The notes below the pieces were generated by a model. That model was given only the letters and a program-made list of their open reading frames with translations. It had not been told where the DNA came from and ran no database searches. This document shows, piece after piece, positions 21,057 through 33,451 of a stretch of 64,000 bases of DNA; the first letter of the stretch is position 1; every line of letters starts with the position of its first letter. A program made the position numbers and the translations under genes. The DNA lies in contig CM065324.1 of NCBI GenBank assembly GCA_033032175.1, forward strand, positions 3,534,001-3,598,000. Direction: 5' to 3'. This DNA comes from Saturnia japonica. Its lineage: Eukaryota; Arthropoda; Insecta; Lepidoptera; Saturniidae.

Positions 21057-21290
21057 TATGGTCAGTTGGTAGCGTGTACGGTCTCCGCGTTGATCAACGT
21101 GCGTTCGAATCCTATTGCTGAGCTTTCGGTGAAGGAAAACATCGTGGTGATACATTGCACGGTGGTAGGGCTTTTTCTTTTGCCCGCCTGGCTAGCTACC
21201 ACCCTCGAGTTAGCTTAGCTTAGGCTTAGCGTACTACCATCTTAGGTCACATCGTCATTTAAGGTCAGGTAAGGGTGTGGCCACAAGACC
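21057..21290 (+). repeat. tRNA-derived SINE (family S2), near full length
   Basis: The head 'atggtcagttggtagcgtgt' has an A-box character. A B-box 'cgttcgaatcct' lies near 21104. The body shows 'ttcggtgaaggaaaacatcg', 'cacggtggtagggc', and 'cccgcctggctagctacca'. Other copies are at 26690, 38715 (minus) and 57615 (truncated). Confidence 0.7.
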
Positions 21291-21299
21291 ACAACGCTA

Positions 21300-22325
21300 A
21301 ACCTAAAACGATAAGAAATACTATGCATGTACAGGTAGTATCATTGTTAACAGTCAGTACTCAATGAGAATTCTAAGACTATACGAGATAGAGAAATATG
21401 TGATAAAGGATCATTACGTTGCTTTGAGAGATAAGATAAACTACTTTTTTTATCTATATTTACAATAAACTAATACACAAGTCGCGAATCAAAACTGTAT
21501 ACCCCAACAAAAACGTAAATGTGAAAAAGGGTCCAAGTTCGGTAGAAACAACGTTCGGTCAGACGTCACCGATAAATGAGCTGAGATCTAACGGGTGCCA
21601 AGTTCCATAGCTTTTCCTTTAATTATAGGAATGTATGTTCTTCAATTCATTACCAAAACAATTCGTTACTTTCTTTATTATGAGATTTTTAACTTGGCAA
21701 GTTTTAAGTGTCAATTATTTATTATGAACAAAAAATTTACTTCTCGTAATTAGAATTAACGTTCATATTTATTGACTTAATTTTATAAATGTTATATTTG
21801 TAATATGTATTTTAATAAATACCCTAGTAATTTAATAAATAAATAATAAATTTACGTAAATATGAGATATTTATTGATAGTTAAAATATGCTAAGCTAAT
21901 TTTCCTTTTACATATTTCACATTCGCTGTTCTTGATACAAAAACAATGTGTTCCATTGACCGTACTATCAATCTTAAAATTAAAAAAAATTAAGCGTCTA
22001 TATTCTTCGTACGGAACCCTAATACGAACGTTATAATCCACCTATCCCACGGAAAAGGTTTACAAGAATACCGCATAAACTGTATTCTTAACATACATTA
22101 CCTGTAAGGTTGTAATACTCCGACGATAAAACGCTTTAGTTGCGTACTGTATACTCGTATACTCTCATAGACCACGTACGACCGGACGTGAATTTAGTTG
22201 CTCATTTAAACGCCTAACTTTACTGTCTGAATTGTCTAATTCTGACATTTTAATATCAAAGCACTTTATTGACTTCTAACTATAGGTATAAATATATTTT
22301 CAGATCTTTCTCTGAGAATGTAATA
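21300..22325. other. No gene seen
   Basis: AT-rich sequence with no supported ORF, terminal repeat or tandem repeat. Confidence 0.4.
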
Positions 22326-22329
22326 ATAC

Positions 22330-22505
22330 GATACGCCTAAGGGTAAGCGGCTGCTGTAGCCTATAAACTATAGGTAATACCGGAAACCTAACTCACTGCA
22401 GGAGCGCAACAGAAGGCTTTTTACCTGCGATCTTCTGTAGGGTGGAGGTATTCAACCAGTCGGACTGCTTCTAGTAAAAGGAAATCTCCAAAGAAATTTT
22501 TTCTC
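22330..22505 (+). repeat. Family C repeat, partial
   Basis: Shares 'gtagcctataaac', 'caggagcgcaacaga', 'caaccagtcggactgc' and 'ggaaatctccaaagaaat' with 17084-17370 and 30190-30550. Confidence 0.5.
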
Positions 22506-22509
22506 TTAG

Positions 22510-22735
22510 TAGGCCCCGTGGCACTGTGGTAGTAAACGCTACTATTGAGCCTAGAGGTCGCGGGTTCGATCCCCGCCCATGACTGACTTTGTGTGGTGAG
22601 AATAAATGTCAGTCGTGTGTGTCTGGGTGTTAAATATATATGTATGTATATCAGCTGTTTAGTTACCATATTACAAGCTTTGCTTAGTTTGGAATTAAAT
22701 GGCCGTGTGTGAAATTATGTCAAATAAAAAAGAAA
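22510..22735 (+). repeat. tRNA-derived SINE (family S3)
   Basis: The tRNA-like head has an A-box 'tggcactgtggtag' and a B-box 'cgggttcgatcccc' near 22560. A body follows ('gtgagaataaatgtcagtcg', 'gtgtgtctgggtgtta'). A diverged inverted copy lies at 49370-49455. The minus-strand ORF across it (82 codons) is a shadow of the repeat. Confidence 0.7.
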
Positions 22736-22739
22736 AAAA

Positions 22740-23225
22740 TATATTTTGACAGGAATTAAAAAAAAAATATATACACCAATACTATTTTCTCATTATTTCT
22801 CAACTACTTATTTTGTGGAAAAATGAATTAATAATTGGTGTAAAGTAAATGTAAATGTTTGTAATACTAAAGTATAAATATAATCATTAATATTCTTTTC
22901 AGAACTTCAAAATTATAGGAGAAAAATCAATATCAAAAATACTTTTTACAAGATTGAGAAGGGTCAAAGAGAGAAAAAACAAAAAAGAGTCGCTTTGATG
23001 GATTTAATGTTCATGATGGTAGCAACCTGTCACCCAAAGATTCCTACCATCCCTACCTTGGGATTGCTTGTGGTAACAACTACTTGTTTCATACCAGTTG
23101 TTAGTTTGCATTAGTACAAGTAATACCTTACTAATTTAAGAACACCTAATTAGATTTAAATATCTAATACTATTTACTGATATGTGGACAACCGAGCTTA
23201 CTTGTGAACTTGAAAAACGAATTTT
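22740..23225. other. No gene seen
   Basis: AT-rich, with no supported feature. Confidence 0.4.
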
Positions 23226-23227
23226 TA

Positions 23228-23697
23228 CTCAATTTTATTAATAAAATTGAAGTGTCTGTTTGTAATGTCAAACGAACACCATTTTACTAAATGCTTATGA
23301 AAGTATACACGATACCTTTAACAAAAAACCAATTTTAACTTCACTGACAGATAGCTGGTTTTATAAGGAGTAAGTTAGGCTACTTTTATTTTAGAAATAG
23401 AACTAGGTTTTAAAAATACTGGCCATGGTGAATAAATTCGGGCGCTTAAATGGCTTACGGTGAGTAAACATTATGAGATATATCAAATTAATGTACTAAA
23501 TTATTATAGCTATTAATAAGACGTACAAAAAAGTCGAAAGTTATCGAGAGTATATATATATGTATATATATGTCTATCTTCTAAGTATCACCCACAATAA
23601 GCATTTTTGTATTTAAATTAACCGGAAGCGGGGGCCCGATCGAGGGGATTCTGTAGTCCACGCGAGCGCAGTCGCGAGCACAGCTAGCCATTATCTA
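23228..23697 (-). repeat. Family D repeat copy
   Basis: On the minus strand it begins 'ggctagctgtgctcgcgact', followed by 'ctacagaatcccctcgat'. 'aaaaatgcttattgtgggtg', 'gccatttaagcgcccgaatt' and an end near 'cttcaattttatt' come later. It matches 31371-31890 and 55775-56285 along its length. I cannot fix the transposon class. No terminal inverted repeats or coding region are seen. Confidence 0.65.
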
Positions 23698-23699
23698 AA

Positions 23700-25080
23700 T
23701 ACAAAATTTTAACCAAATCATTAGAGCAGTTTTCGAGAAATCATTAACACAAAATATGATTAAAATAGAAAAATGATCACTTCATAATATTATATTATAC
23801 CTAAAATATAAAGCAGAATTACAAAACTCTTTACAGAAAGATCAAAGCCCGGCTACATCATCAAAGTGATAGAATCAATCGACGAAAAAACAAATATCAT
23901 AGGATATATTTCCATTATACATGTGTATTTAATTTAGTAGCAATATCTTGTTCAAACATTATACGAAACCCTTCCCGAGTTCCACGAGCGATTCATTACA
24001 AAAAAACATTGTACTATCGTGAAGACAAATGTTTCATATTTAAAAAGATGTTCTTCAAATGGAGAATGAACAGGTTTTTAAAGGCCGACCCGCCTTCCTG
24101 TATTGCAAGCGTCCATAGACTGCGGTGATGGTTTACCGTAAGGGCATAGCATGCATGTTTACCACCATCCTGATTTAAAAAACAAATTTATAATTATAAA
24201 AAAATCGCTAATCCAAATAATTTACAAACTTTAACTGTGTTCTAAACCCACTTGAAAAATAATATTTTTAGCAATACTCTCTACGACTGTACGTGGTCAT
24301 GAAAAAAAGGAAATGAAAACGAATTGATACGCGGTCGCACACTTTCTATTTTTCTATTACCCTCTGGCGTCAACCCTTTAATAAACAAAAGAAAAATATA
24401 GTATTTTTATCGATTGGTACTGTCGAGTTCATATTATCTATAGAATTATTATGGACGATGCTACCTTTAGTTTTATGGTCATGGACCACAAGCGAACTGT
24501 TGATTTTTTTTTAAAACGCTTTTATCGTTTTCTTATTAGCTTCATACGTATGTTAGTATGTATGTAATGGAAACTTTGAACATGATTTTGACCCCCTTCA
24601 TAACGTCGGATTAACTCGAAATTTGGCATACTTATCAAAGACCGATGACAATTCAATATTTCAAACAGTTAGACCCGTTATCCTTACTAGGATAATCAGG
24701 ATTAGCGATCTTTTGTTTTCCTAAACTAGTAGTGTCTTTGCGCTAAGACCAAGGAGGGAAAATACCAGGCGCGCCGATCACCTAATTCTCGGATAAGTTA
24801 CTGATTTTGAATATGATGTAATTTTCGGAGAGGGAACCTGAGAACCGGCTACCTCATCCAAGGGAGGCAGCAAGTGCCCAAATTGCTCATTTCTCGGATA
24901 ATTTACTGACTTAGAATAAACTTCAATGACTTCCCGATTTTATTTATATTAATAATTTAACTAACAAAGAAGCATGCAATTTACTCAGTTACCAGGTCAA
25001 TTTAACCCATAGGTACTTTATAATCAACTCAAATAGGACCTTAGTTACAATTGAGGTCAGTCAATGAAAGGTCGCCACTC
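23700..25080. other. No gene seen
   Basis: Mostly unassigned AT-rich DNA. 24070-24180 has a degenerate family C-like patch ('gtccatagactgcggtgatg'). Nothing codes convincingly. Confidence 0.35.
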
Positions 25081-25124
25081 CCGAGGATTTGGTTAGAACC
25101 AGAGATCTCTGTGGTTAGAACTCC

Positions 25125-25510
25125 TGACGTGCCTGTGCGTGTTGTTTCTTCTTCTTCTACTTGTTTTGGCGCTGCAAAAGCACTTGCCAGTGTCCAATGT
25201 TTTTAAGCCTTCAAAACATTTTCTAATATACAAAATGGGGTTTTCAGTGTCAATGTTTTTAAGTCTTTATAAACAAATTGGCGTCCAACAAGATGGTGGT
25301 CGCCTTGTTAGAACCATCTAGGGAATTTTTGTGGGATCCCAGAATGCATGCTCTTGGTTTATATTTATAATCCACTTCACTTAAGCACAAAACCCATACT
25401 ATATCACGCAAAACGCCACCAATACTACATAATATAGGGTCAAAAAGTAAGTAAATTAATTAAAAATAAAAACCAAAACATGTCACTTCAAGATCCCACC
25501 AAAAACTCCG
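25125..25510 (-). repeat. Family A repeat, near full length
   Basis: Reading from the plus strand it starts with a (TTC)n tract and 'tttggcgctgcaaaagcac'. It then passes 'caacaagatggtggtcgcc', 'cgcaaaacgccaccaatact', 'aatatagggtcaaaaagt', and ends at 'caagatcccaccaaaaactc'. This is the reverse of the copy at 1867-2193, so the (AAG)n tail is its 3' end. Confidence 0.7.
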
Positions 25511-25794
25511 TGCGTGTTGCTAATAAATATAAAAATATATACATAATTAAACAATATAGTGAATGGGTTTACGTAAGTTCATAATATAATATTTAAGTTC
25601 ATTGCCCGTAAAGAGAGTTTATTATTACCTCTTTATGTGTAATATAAATCGGACAAAGCACTCGTTATCTTAGGGCAGGGGTCGCTATCACAGAACTCGA
25701 CTCGATAGTTTATTTAAAACAATAATAATAGGTAACAACAAAACTATGATAATTCTTTTTCTAATGTTTTTCTTCTTTTTTATTATCGTAGTAC

Positions 25795-26160
25795 GGCAAA
25801 GTGACTGACTACAATACTACATCGGCATCGGCGACTACCATAGGATCTACAATCCATCGTCAGTTGTCGCTGTCATGCCAGCTTGATCAAACGTCTCTTC
25901 ACGTTATGCTTGAAGGGCTCCATGTTGTAAGAAGGAGGGAACACCCTGGCCGGGAGACATTTTCACAGCTTCCCAGTAAGGCAAAGATAAGACGCAGCAA
26001 ACTTTTTTGTTCGTGCCGAGATGGAGGTTACCGTAAAGCGGGAATTATGCTGAACAGCTCTTCAGAACACTCTTGTATTATAATAACATCCCACGGACGA
26101 TTCGATGTCTGCAAGTTGGAACCCCGAAATGTACCAATGAATTTTTCGGTATTCACGTAA
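25795..26160 (+). repeat. Probable interspersed repeat (119-codon open stretch, not called a gene)
   Basis: The first part ('caaagtgactgactacaa', 'tctacaatccatcgtcagtt') resembles 48540-48640 ('caaagtgacaacattgtg', 'atacaatccatgggcagtt'). This suggests a repeat family rather than a unique gene. The ORF has no domain I recognise. Confidence 0.4.
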
Positions 26161-26299
26161 ATTTACTTACTAATCGAAATTTATAATACTATCGGCTGAC
26201 GGTCAAGGAAAACACCTGAGGATACCTGAACGCCTAAGAAATATTCTTGTAGTAGGTACCTATTATACTATAATTACTGAACATTTAGTCTTCGTGCTT

Positions 26300-26570
26300 G
26301 CTTATCTTTTATTTGTCTGCACTTTACCAACGGTTACGTGGTTCCTAATAAGGTGAAAATATAGTATTAATAACAGGGCATGCTCGAACTTTGCCAGTGT
26401 TGTACCATATCTCACAGAACTCAGGCGTCCTAAGCTCCAGATTAGCCTCGCAACAATAAATCTTAATACATCATACATTTTAGATTGGTTGTCCCTGACG
26501 ATACAATTTATAAATAAAACTGTAACGTTCTTAGATAAGGTAAATTCCCCGCACCTACCAATCAAGTTAC
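26300..26570. other. No gene seen; possible old repeat
   Basis: The minus-strand open stretch of 87 codons lacks a recognisable domain. I would not annotate it as coding. Confidence 0.3.
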
Positions 26571-26689
26571 TTCTTATTGGTTTTCCAGCCGGACGAGACG
26601 CAAAAGTCGTAAGATTGAATCAAGGAGGATTTACTAACTTTTGAAATTTTCAATTTACCAAGAATAAGAATTTAAACGGCTTTAAAAAC

Positions 26690-26915
26690 AAATTTGTTGG
26701 TTTAGTATAGTGTACGGGCATCGTGTCGATCGACGTGAGTTCAAATCCCTGCAATGAGATTAAGCATGAGTGAAAGAAAATATCGTGATGAAACTATAAG
26801 CATGGTGGTAGGATTTTTTTTCTTATGCCCACCTGGTTAGCTAACACCCTCAAGTTAAAAAGTCTTGACAAACACGTACAGATATTTTCTGGCAGCTGCA
26901 CTTGAGAATCAGCCG
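26690..26915 (+). repeat. tRNA-derived SINE (family S2)
   Basis: Head with B-box-like 'gagttcaaatccc' near 26741, then 'gagtgaaagaaaatatcgtg', 'gcatggtggtagga', 'tgcccacctggttagctaac', and 'ctggcagctgcacttgagaa'. It matches the copies at 21057, 38715 and 57615. Confidence 0.7.
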
Positions 26916-27019
26916 TTGTTGAGTTTAATCTATACATAAACAGACATAAAGACAGACGTGTATGTCTAGATATGGAACTTTTTTATTAGTTATATTCATG
27001 ATCTTTGACCTCTAATACA

Positions 27020-27315
27020 GTATTCATAAAAAATGAGTGTTATCTACATCACTTGCTGTCACTTTTCTTTGAGTGAAAATGTCAATATTTTGGAGGGTCT
27101 AAGTTCAATGGCACTTTTCGGATTAGGATCCGCAGTATAAATTTATTTAACTTAATATATTAGTCACAGTTATTATAGATACATTTTAGCTTTCTGCACT
27201 TCTTCTCTATATAAACTTTACCCATGCCAAATCTCACAGTCTTCCGTGCACGCAATACGCTTAAAAAGGTACCGAAAGCTTTTGCTTCACTTATAAATAT
27301 ATAGATATAAAGGTC
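27020..27315 (+). repeat. Family B repeat, intact across the R1 insertion point
   Basis: This copy reads straight through 'ggattaggatccgcagtata', the position at which the LINE entered the copy at 4304. It therefore documents the empty site. It ends 'gcttcacttataaatatata'. Confidence 0.7.
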
Positions 27316-27319
27316 GTGA

Positions 27320-28435
27320 ATCAATATTATCAAAGTTTAAAAGGGACACTTAAGTAAAATAAATGGGTCCCCTGTAATAAATCAATCACGCCTTATCGCT
27401 AAGTGTAGGCGGGGCGTCACACATGTGGTCATTCTAACTTATTTTATCTATAACCTAAATCCGAACAAAGATATTGTCTATTATATATTTTATAGCTTTC
27501 GTTCTCTTTAGATTTGAATTGACTGATGAACTAATGGAGATAGGGTTTTAGCGAACATACTAAAGGATATCTCCAGACTAGATGGCGCTGCGAATTTCAT
27601 AATTTGCTGTGGGGTTCAGCAGCTGTAGTAGATAACATTTACTTACATCGGGTAATTCGAGTAATATACAACCTGAGACCTCGCGTATCACTAAAGAACA
27701 AGTTCCAGGAACTTTATGACAAAATTTAACTTGTCAAGGACCTGCACAGTTTTAATACTACACATATCCACAAATTTATCGCACCGTATTTTAAACTTAT
27801 TAAGATAAATAAAAGTTTTTTCGGTTAGTATTAGTTAGTAATAATGTTATTATTAATTGCCGAACAACGAGTTCAATGACCATGTCAAGCGCGTTTCACT
27901 GTTAAGAGGTTATTAAAGGGTGGATTTGTCTACAAATTTGAACCGAGAAATATTATTTCAAACTATTCCACGCTCCTTCACACTCTTAGATAATAAATTA
28001 TAAAAAAAAACTGTGAAATACATACGTCTTTTATTAGTCGTGACGACCTACAAAGCTTCAAATGTGACCCGTAAAATATTTTTGACGATTTATGCGAAAA
28101 TTCTTCATACTCTTTGGGGTCAATTTTCAAGAATTCACATAAAAGATTTTCAGTTTCTGCTCTTAGTAATTTAGGTTAAACGATGAACGGTCAGTACATT
28201 AGTGTTTATCTTTTTAAATAAATTAAATCCTAGTGAAAATAAATGTTATAGAATTTATTCAACAACATTAGAGCACTAAGTGTCAGGCATTCAAATTGAT
28301 AATACGATTGAATGAAAAGGTTTTCACTTATACTTAGGGCTGTCACCGATCGCGTTTGGAAGACTAATAATTTAACAATTTTAGATTACATTAAATTATT
28401 TACTGTATTTCAAATTATTTTTATTTATATACATT
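27320..28435. other. No gene seen
   Basis: AT-rich, with no supported ORF or repeat structure. Confidence 0.4.
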
Positions 28436-28439
28436 TAAT

Positions 28440-28610
28440 TCATAAACCTATGTTATTTTGACCCTACATTTACCGTGCTGTAGTTTTGTTATTGTGCACA
28501 AATGAAGTGGATTATAAATAATAAGTAGGAACATGCATTTCAAGTTGCCACAAAAAACTCCCTGGAAAGTTTTAACAAGGAAGCCGCCATCTTGTTAGAG
28601 CTGTTTAAAG
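28440..28610 (+). repeat. Family A repeat, partial
   Basis: Shares 'ttttgaccctacat', 'gtgcacaaatgaagtggatt', 'ggaacatgcatttcaagt' and 'aaggaagccgccatcttgtt' with the fuller family A copies. Confidence 0.65.
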
Positions 28611-28879
28611 TTTACAACAATATTACAAATAAATATATTCTATTTATTAACTTTATTAGAATTGTGGATGAATAAAGTAGCTATTAAATAAAAAGAAGGA
28701 GAAACATAATTATATTTCAAATAATTTATGTAGTTTCTATAAAATTTAATAGATTTTTTAAAGTTAAAGCTTCTTATTGTTCTTGCTCCACCTACTTAGG
28801 GTCGACATAAATATTTTTTTCACTTGGTATTGTAAACTGAGATTCGGCTTAGTGTCATATGATTATTCGCCTGCCTGCA

Positions 28880-29420
28880 AACAATTACTACCTACTTACA
28901 GATTCGAAAAACTTCCCTGTCATAGAAAAGAATCGGCAAGAAACTCAGCGGGTTTATTTTATTTTCAACTGTACAAATAATATTTACACTTAATAATCAT
29001 ATTAATGATTATAATTTAGTGGATGTACAGAGAGGGGGACACTTCAAAAAGTCACTCATCTTTCACGTAACGATCCACCCTATAATAACTTTCTGACAGC
29101 AAAAGAAGTGTAATTTAAAAAAAAACACATAAACGATATATGTGAACAATACACCACGCTGGCTATGATGCCTTTCCTCAAGGCTTCGTAATACGCAGGT
29201 GCACACAGATAACACTGGTACAAAGAGGAGACCGCGATAATATAGGAAACACTGCTGTGTAATGAATTATATCTCATTCTCTCGTATGCTAAATCCTATC
29301 AATGTATGTGTTTGTCTCTTTTTAGTGACGCTTTTTCGTTTCATCAAGTAGAAGCGACAGCCCTAAATATATTTTATCCTGTTAACCGCCCACACTCCTC
29401 GGCCATTCAGGACCGTCATA
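28880..29420. other. Repeat remnants, no gene
   Basis: 28915-28975 ('agaatcggcaagaaactcag') recurs near 30305-30340. 29290-29370 ('atgtatgtgtttgtctc', 'ctttttcgtttcatc') resembles 45900-45965. These are diverged repeat fragments. The small minus-strand ORF here is not supported. Confidence 0.4.
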
Positions 29421-29929
29421 TTTTAAAATAATTATCATAAGATGACAAAATTTTGAAGATACCGGCCACAATACCCGAGACGCTTCTTGTCATAGCCAAA
29501 AAGAAAGGAATTTTAAAGAAAAACCCAACAAGTAACACCTTTTGTTTGTTTGTTTGTGCTGCTATTGTTTGGTGGGCGGACGTTTTGTGCGCCTATTGTC
29601 TTGGGACACCGCGTTTTGAGTGCCCCACTGTTATTAGAGTTAAATGCTAAGATGGATTTTTTGTTGTTGACAAAAGTATTTAGTGGTTAGAACCTTATAT
29701 TATTTGAAGAACCATCTTAAATGTTTGTATAAAAATTATATTTACGATGCTGTGGACAGAACTTGAAATAATGGGGGATGAGAATTTTCAACAATAGGAA
29801 CCGCAGATCTCTATAGAAACCTAATTATATATTTATTTATTTTATTTAACTGATTTAAACAACATCAACAACAAAAGACGGTTACTCAATTCGAATGTTT
29901 TTTTTAATGGATATTATTCAGCCATGACT

Positions 29930-30140
29930 TCTTTGTTTATCAACCGATTTGGATGATTCTTTTTTTGTTGGAAATAGTATACCTCAAGGGTGGTCCCATT
30001 TTAATTTCATTGGCATTGGACCTTCAACTTCGAAGATACACTAGGGAACTCTTGAAAATCCTTGGAATTAGTTTTCTTTATTGTTAAAAATTTACTTTTT
30101 TTGTGGTCACGCTGCATCTTCCATTACGCGGCCACCATTC
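29930..30140 (+). repeat. Interspersed repeat (family F)
   Basis: Shares 'tttttgttggaaata', 'ggcattggaccttc' and 'cttcgaagata' with 32250-32470. The order and spacing of the blocks are the same in both copies. There is no ORF. Confidence 0.55.
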
Positions 30141-30189
30141 GAGAATTCTTTTTATATACTACTAACAGAGTTTACTACTAAGTTGGCAA

Positions 30190-30550
30190 ACAAGTAAACG
30201 GCTCGCCTTGTGGTAAGCTAAATTAAAATCAAATTTAAAATAGTCTTTATTTAATTTAGGCCCTAAGAAGGCATTAATGAACGGCCACTTTGGAAATCAT
30301 TCCAGTCATAGAGAAGAACCAATAAGAAACTCAATCGGATTAATCTGCTGTTGGCTACAGTAGCCTATAGACGCTTGTAACACCATAGGCATCACTCCTC
30401 TCCCCTTGCCCAAGGAGCTCTAGAAACCCTACTCACCACAGGAACGCAACACAATTGTATTTGGTTGTTTATGTATTATTATCTTCCACCAGTCGAGCTG
30501 CCCCAAGTAGAGAGAAATCAACAAAAAAAATTGTCTGTATTGTACCCTCT
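30190..30550 (+). repeat. Family C repeat
   Basis: Contains 'ggcaaacaagtaaacggctc', 'acagtagcctatagacgctt', 'gcccaaggagctctagaaac', and 'cttccaccagtcgagctgcc'. A piece ending 'aagaaactcaatcgga' interrupts it. Matches 17084-17370. Confidence 0.55.
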
Positions 30551-30734
30551 TTTAAACCCTTTGGGCCTACCGGCCATCCGTTCTACAAGCTACGTGCCCC
30601 GTTCACTTCTTTATATCTAGCAATTTTTATGACTTCATTTCTTCTAAGGATCTTCTCAATTCAATTCGATCACTTAGAGAAACTCCGAGTCCTTAGAGTG
30701 AGCTTATAGGACCTTTTTATATTTGACCTTTCAC

Positions 30735-30850
30735 GACCTGGTAAGATGGTGAGAAGCCGCTGAATGCGGGCAGCACAGGACCGGTCGTTGCGGCAATCTT
30801 TTGAGGAGGTCTATGCCCAGTAATGGACGTCTTTCGACTGAAATGTTGAT
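30735..30850 (+). mobile_element. 5'-truncated RTE-like LINE 3' end
   Basis: The decoded fragment 'AAQDRSLRQSFEEVYAQ', a stop, and 'WTSF' resembles the last residues of the LINE ORF at 58620-60625 ('AAQDRSLWRSMGEAYVQLWT'). It is followed by a short ATG-rich tail. It is a dead-on-arrival copy. Confidence 0.65.
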
Positions 30851-30892
30851 GTAAATTATTTATTTACCTTAGAGATTACATCTTTATACCAG

Positions 30893-31180
30893 ACTCGCTG
30901 TGCCCGTCGGTTATTTTAAATATAAAATTGCCTATTATTTTATTTCTGCGGAAAACTAATTGTTTTTCTAAAATAAAGTAGGTAGCCTAAGTTACTGTTT
31001 ATAACATCAGCTATCTGTCAGTGAAAGTCTCGTCAAAATTGGTCCACCCAGACAGACAAAAATTTTAAAAGTTGGTTTTTTCTCATAAGTCCCCTATATA
31101 CTTTCATATGGATTTAGTAAAAAGTCATTATTTAAACATTACCAAAAGACACCTATTTATTTGTGTAAAGATTATACTTA
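30893..31180 (+). repeat. Family D repeat, internally deleted copy
   Basis: Head 'actcgctgtgcccgtcggtt', then directly the 3' half ('aagtaggtagcctaagttac', 'aacatcagctatctgtcagt', 'catatggatttagtaaaaag'). Confidence 0.55.
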
Positions 31181-31370
31181 CCTTTTCTTACATATTCAGT
31201 GAGGGAAACTCTGAAACTATAAGAGATTTACTTAGAAACATGTTCTAAAGAACCATGACATCCATTTTAAAGATAAGAAAAACTGCACATCCATAGATTT
31301 TTTTTAAAACTTTATACTCGAATCGAGAATCGAACCTAATGGTTGAAAAAATAAACTTATATTTTATTAT

Positions 31371-31893
31371 GAACTAGCGGTACCCGTGGCTTCCTCACGT
31401 GGACTACAGAATGCCCGCGCGAATCTTGATCCCCCGCTCCCGGCTATGTTAAAGACAAAAATGCTTATTCTGGGTGTCTTTTAGAAGATAGATGTATACT
31501 CTACTTGATCTTTTTGTAAGTCTTATTAACGCCTACAATTATGTAGTGCATTAATTTACTATATCTCTTATGGTTTACTCAGCGTAAGCCATTTAAGCGC
31601 CCGAATTGATGCACCATGACCAGTTTTTTTTTATTTGTGCGGAACCCTTATTATTTTTCTACAATAAAAGTAGCCTAAGTTACTCCCTATAACATCAGCT
31701 ATCTATCATTGAAAGTCACGTCAAATCGGTCCAACTGTTTCTGAGATTACCCGGAACAAACAGACAGACAAAAATTTTAAAAATGGGCTTTTTGTTATAG
31801 GTATCGTATAAACTTTCATATGCATTTAGTAAAAAGCTGTTATTTTGATATTACAAACAGACACTTCAATTTTATTAATTGTATAGATTTGGA
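31371..31893 (+). repeat. Family D repeat, most complete copy
   Basis: Runs from 'aactagcggtacccgtggct' through 'gtggactacagaatgcccgc', 'aaaaatgcttattctgggtg', 'gccatttaagcgcccgaatt', and 'gtgcggaaccctta'. It ends through 'cagacagacaaaaatttt' and 'ttatatgcatttagt'-like sequence at 'ttaattgtatagat'. It is non-coding and serves as the reference for the other copies. Confidence 0.7.
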
Positions 31894-32249
31894 TAAAACT
31901 TTGTATTTAAATAGTTGTTTAAATTCCAAGTTTACCTAGATAGGTTGGTACATGTTTCTTTTTGTAGGACTACTTTTGCGCAACTCTTTCTCCCAGATAT
32001 TCTACAAGTAATAATAATAATAACACGATCTTCCCTTGTAAACATATAAAAATATAGAAACTTTTAATGTTTACATTCAGGTTCTGGTAATAAAAAGAAA
32101 CTTATTCGTCGCGCTTTGAAAACAGAAATTATATAAAGATACCCTAAGTCGAAGTTAGGGCAACGGGTAACTTTCAAGTCCCTTGCCTAATTTAAACTAT
32201 GTACTTATTTATATCATTGGTGGTGTATTCAATACGAGTACGAGTCCTA

Positions 32250-32470
32250 TTTTTAAAACAGACTTCTAAAAAGGAGGTGGATCTCAATTCGAATGTATAT
32301 TTTTTTATGGATGTGCAACCATAACTTCTTTTATGAACCGATTTAGGTAATTATTTTTTGTTGGAAAGAGGATACCTCAAGGATGGTCGGCATTTTACTT
32401 TAAGTGGCATTGGACCTTCGAATTCGAAGATAGGCCTGGGAAATCCTCAAAACAATTGAAGTTGGATTTC
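32250..32470 (+). repeat. Interspersed repeat (family F), second copy
   Basis: Matches 29930-30140: 'tttgttggaaagag', 'ggcattggaccttcga', 'gaagataggcctggg'. Confidence 0.55.
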
Positions 32471-32644
32471 TTCTTTTTTTTTATTCTTTTTTTTTTATCC
32501 AAGCCGTCTAATGCTAAGACTATAGTCAGATAAAAAAAAAATCTGTACCGAATATTATAAAGCTTAACAGATTGTTTGTTTGTTTGTTTGTTTGAACGCG
32601 CTAACATCTGGCACTCGGATAAAAAAATGCATTTTATAGTCTAC

Positions 32645-32960
32645 TAGCGCTTTTCCCGCGGCTTCGCTGGTGTCGTAGTTAACTTATGTCTAATTTTTTA
32701 AAATTTGTAACTGAATTGCTACATAAAAATTTTTATATATCTATCTTTTAAACATACTGACTTTCATACCTAATCTAATATAATTTTCTGAATTATTGAC
32801 ATCCAGATCCGAAATCATTCTGTAATTTTTATAACGTTCATATCTTTAACTTTTATGCACTAGTATAGTCGGGAAAGAAATTATTACGATTTTTTATTAT
32901 TTAATTACTTTTTAATTTAAATCTTCAGGCGTCTAGGTTGTTATGCAATATTGTATTGTC
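32645..32960 (+). repeat. Degenerate family D-like repeat
   Basis: Starts 'actagcgcttttcccgcggc' and loses similarity downstream. No ORF. Confidence 0.4.
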
Positions 32961-33037
32961 TATAATTATCTATAAATTATTTATTAGTTACTAGTATATC
33001 TTATAGATCCTAAAACACCTCCCTAAAAGTACTCCTG

Positions 33038-33108
33038 TGTTGTGGTGTTAATGATACGCGGGTCAGACAACAATTACTTTATTTCAAATCACCTTCATAA
33101 TCACAACA
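33038..33108 (-). repeat. 3' LTR (71 bp) of the integrase-only element
   Basis: Identical by eye to the 5' copy. On the coding strand it contains 'gaaataaagtaa', with an AATAAA polyadenylation signal. At 71 bp it is shorter than LTRs usually are. Confidence 0.85.
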
Positions 33109-33180
33109 TCTTCCCCTTAGAAACTATCGTTAGATCTAATTTATAAATTACAAACTAAAAATAAAGTAAATACCTATACT

Positions 33181-33182
<2 letters not shown>

Positions 33183-33250
<68 letters not shown>
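33183..33250. repeat. (TA)n microsatellite
   Basis: An almost pure alternating TA tract inside the 3' non-coding part of the integrase-only LTR element. Confidence 0.95.
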
Positions 33251-33252
<2 letters not shown>

Positions 33253-33451
33253 CCCTTCAAGATGCTTACTATATTAAACTTGTATACTGGGAAACACTCA
33301 GGGTTAAATAATATAAGAACTATTGGGCTATTTGATCTTGGAATCATTTAAAATAAATGCATAACAGTTCTTATATTCCGTATGTATCCTTTACTTTATT
33401 ATATTATGAAGTTGTAAATATATAACTTAAAAGATAAATAAAGAACACAGT

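Noticed and set aside
22421..22669. 82-codon minus-strand ORF
   Set aside because: It is the reverse of an S3 SINE. Its 'WAGIEPATSRL'-like string is a common translation artefact of SINE B boxes.
25801..26160. 119-codon ORF as a gene
   Set aside because: Its start resembles another locus at 48540, no domain is recognisable, and there is no splice or regulatory context.
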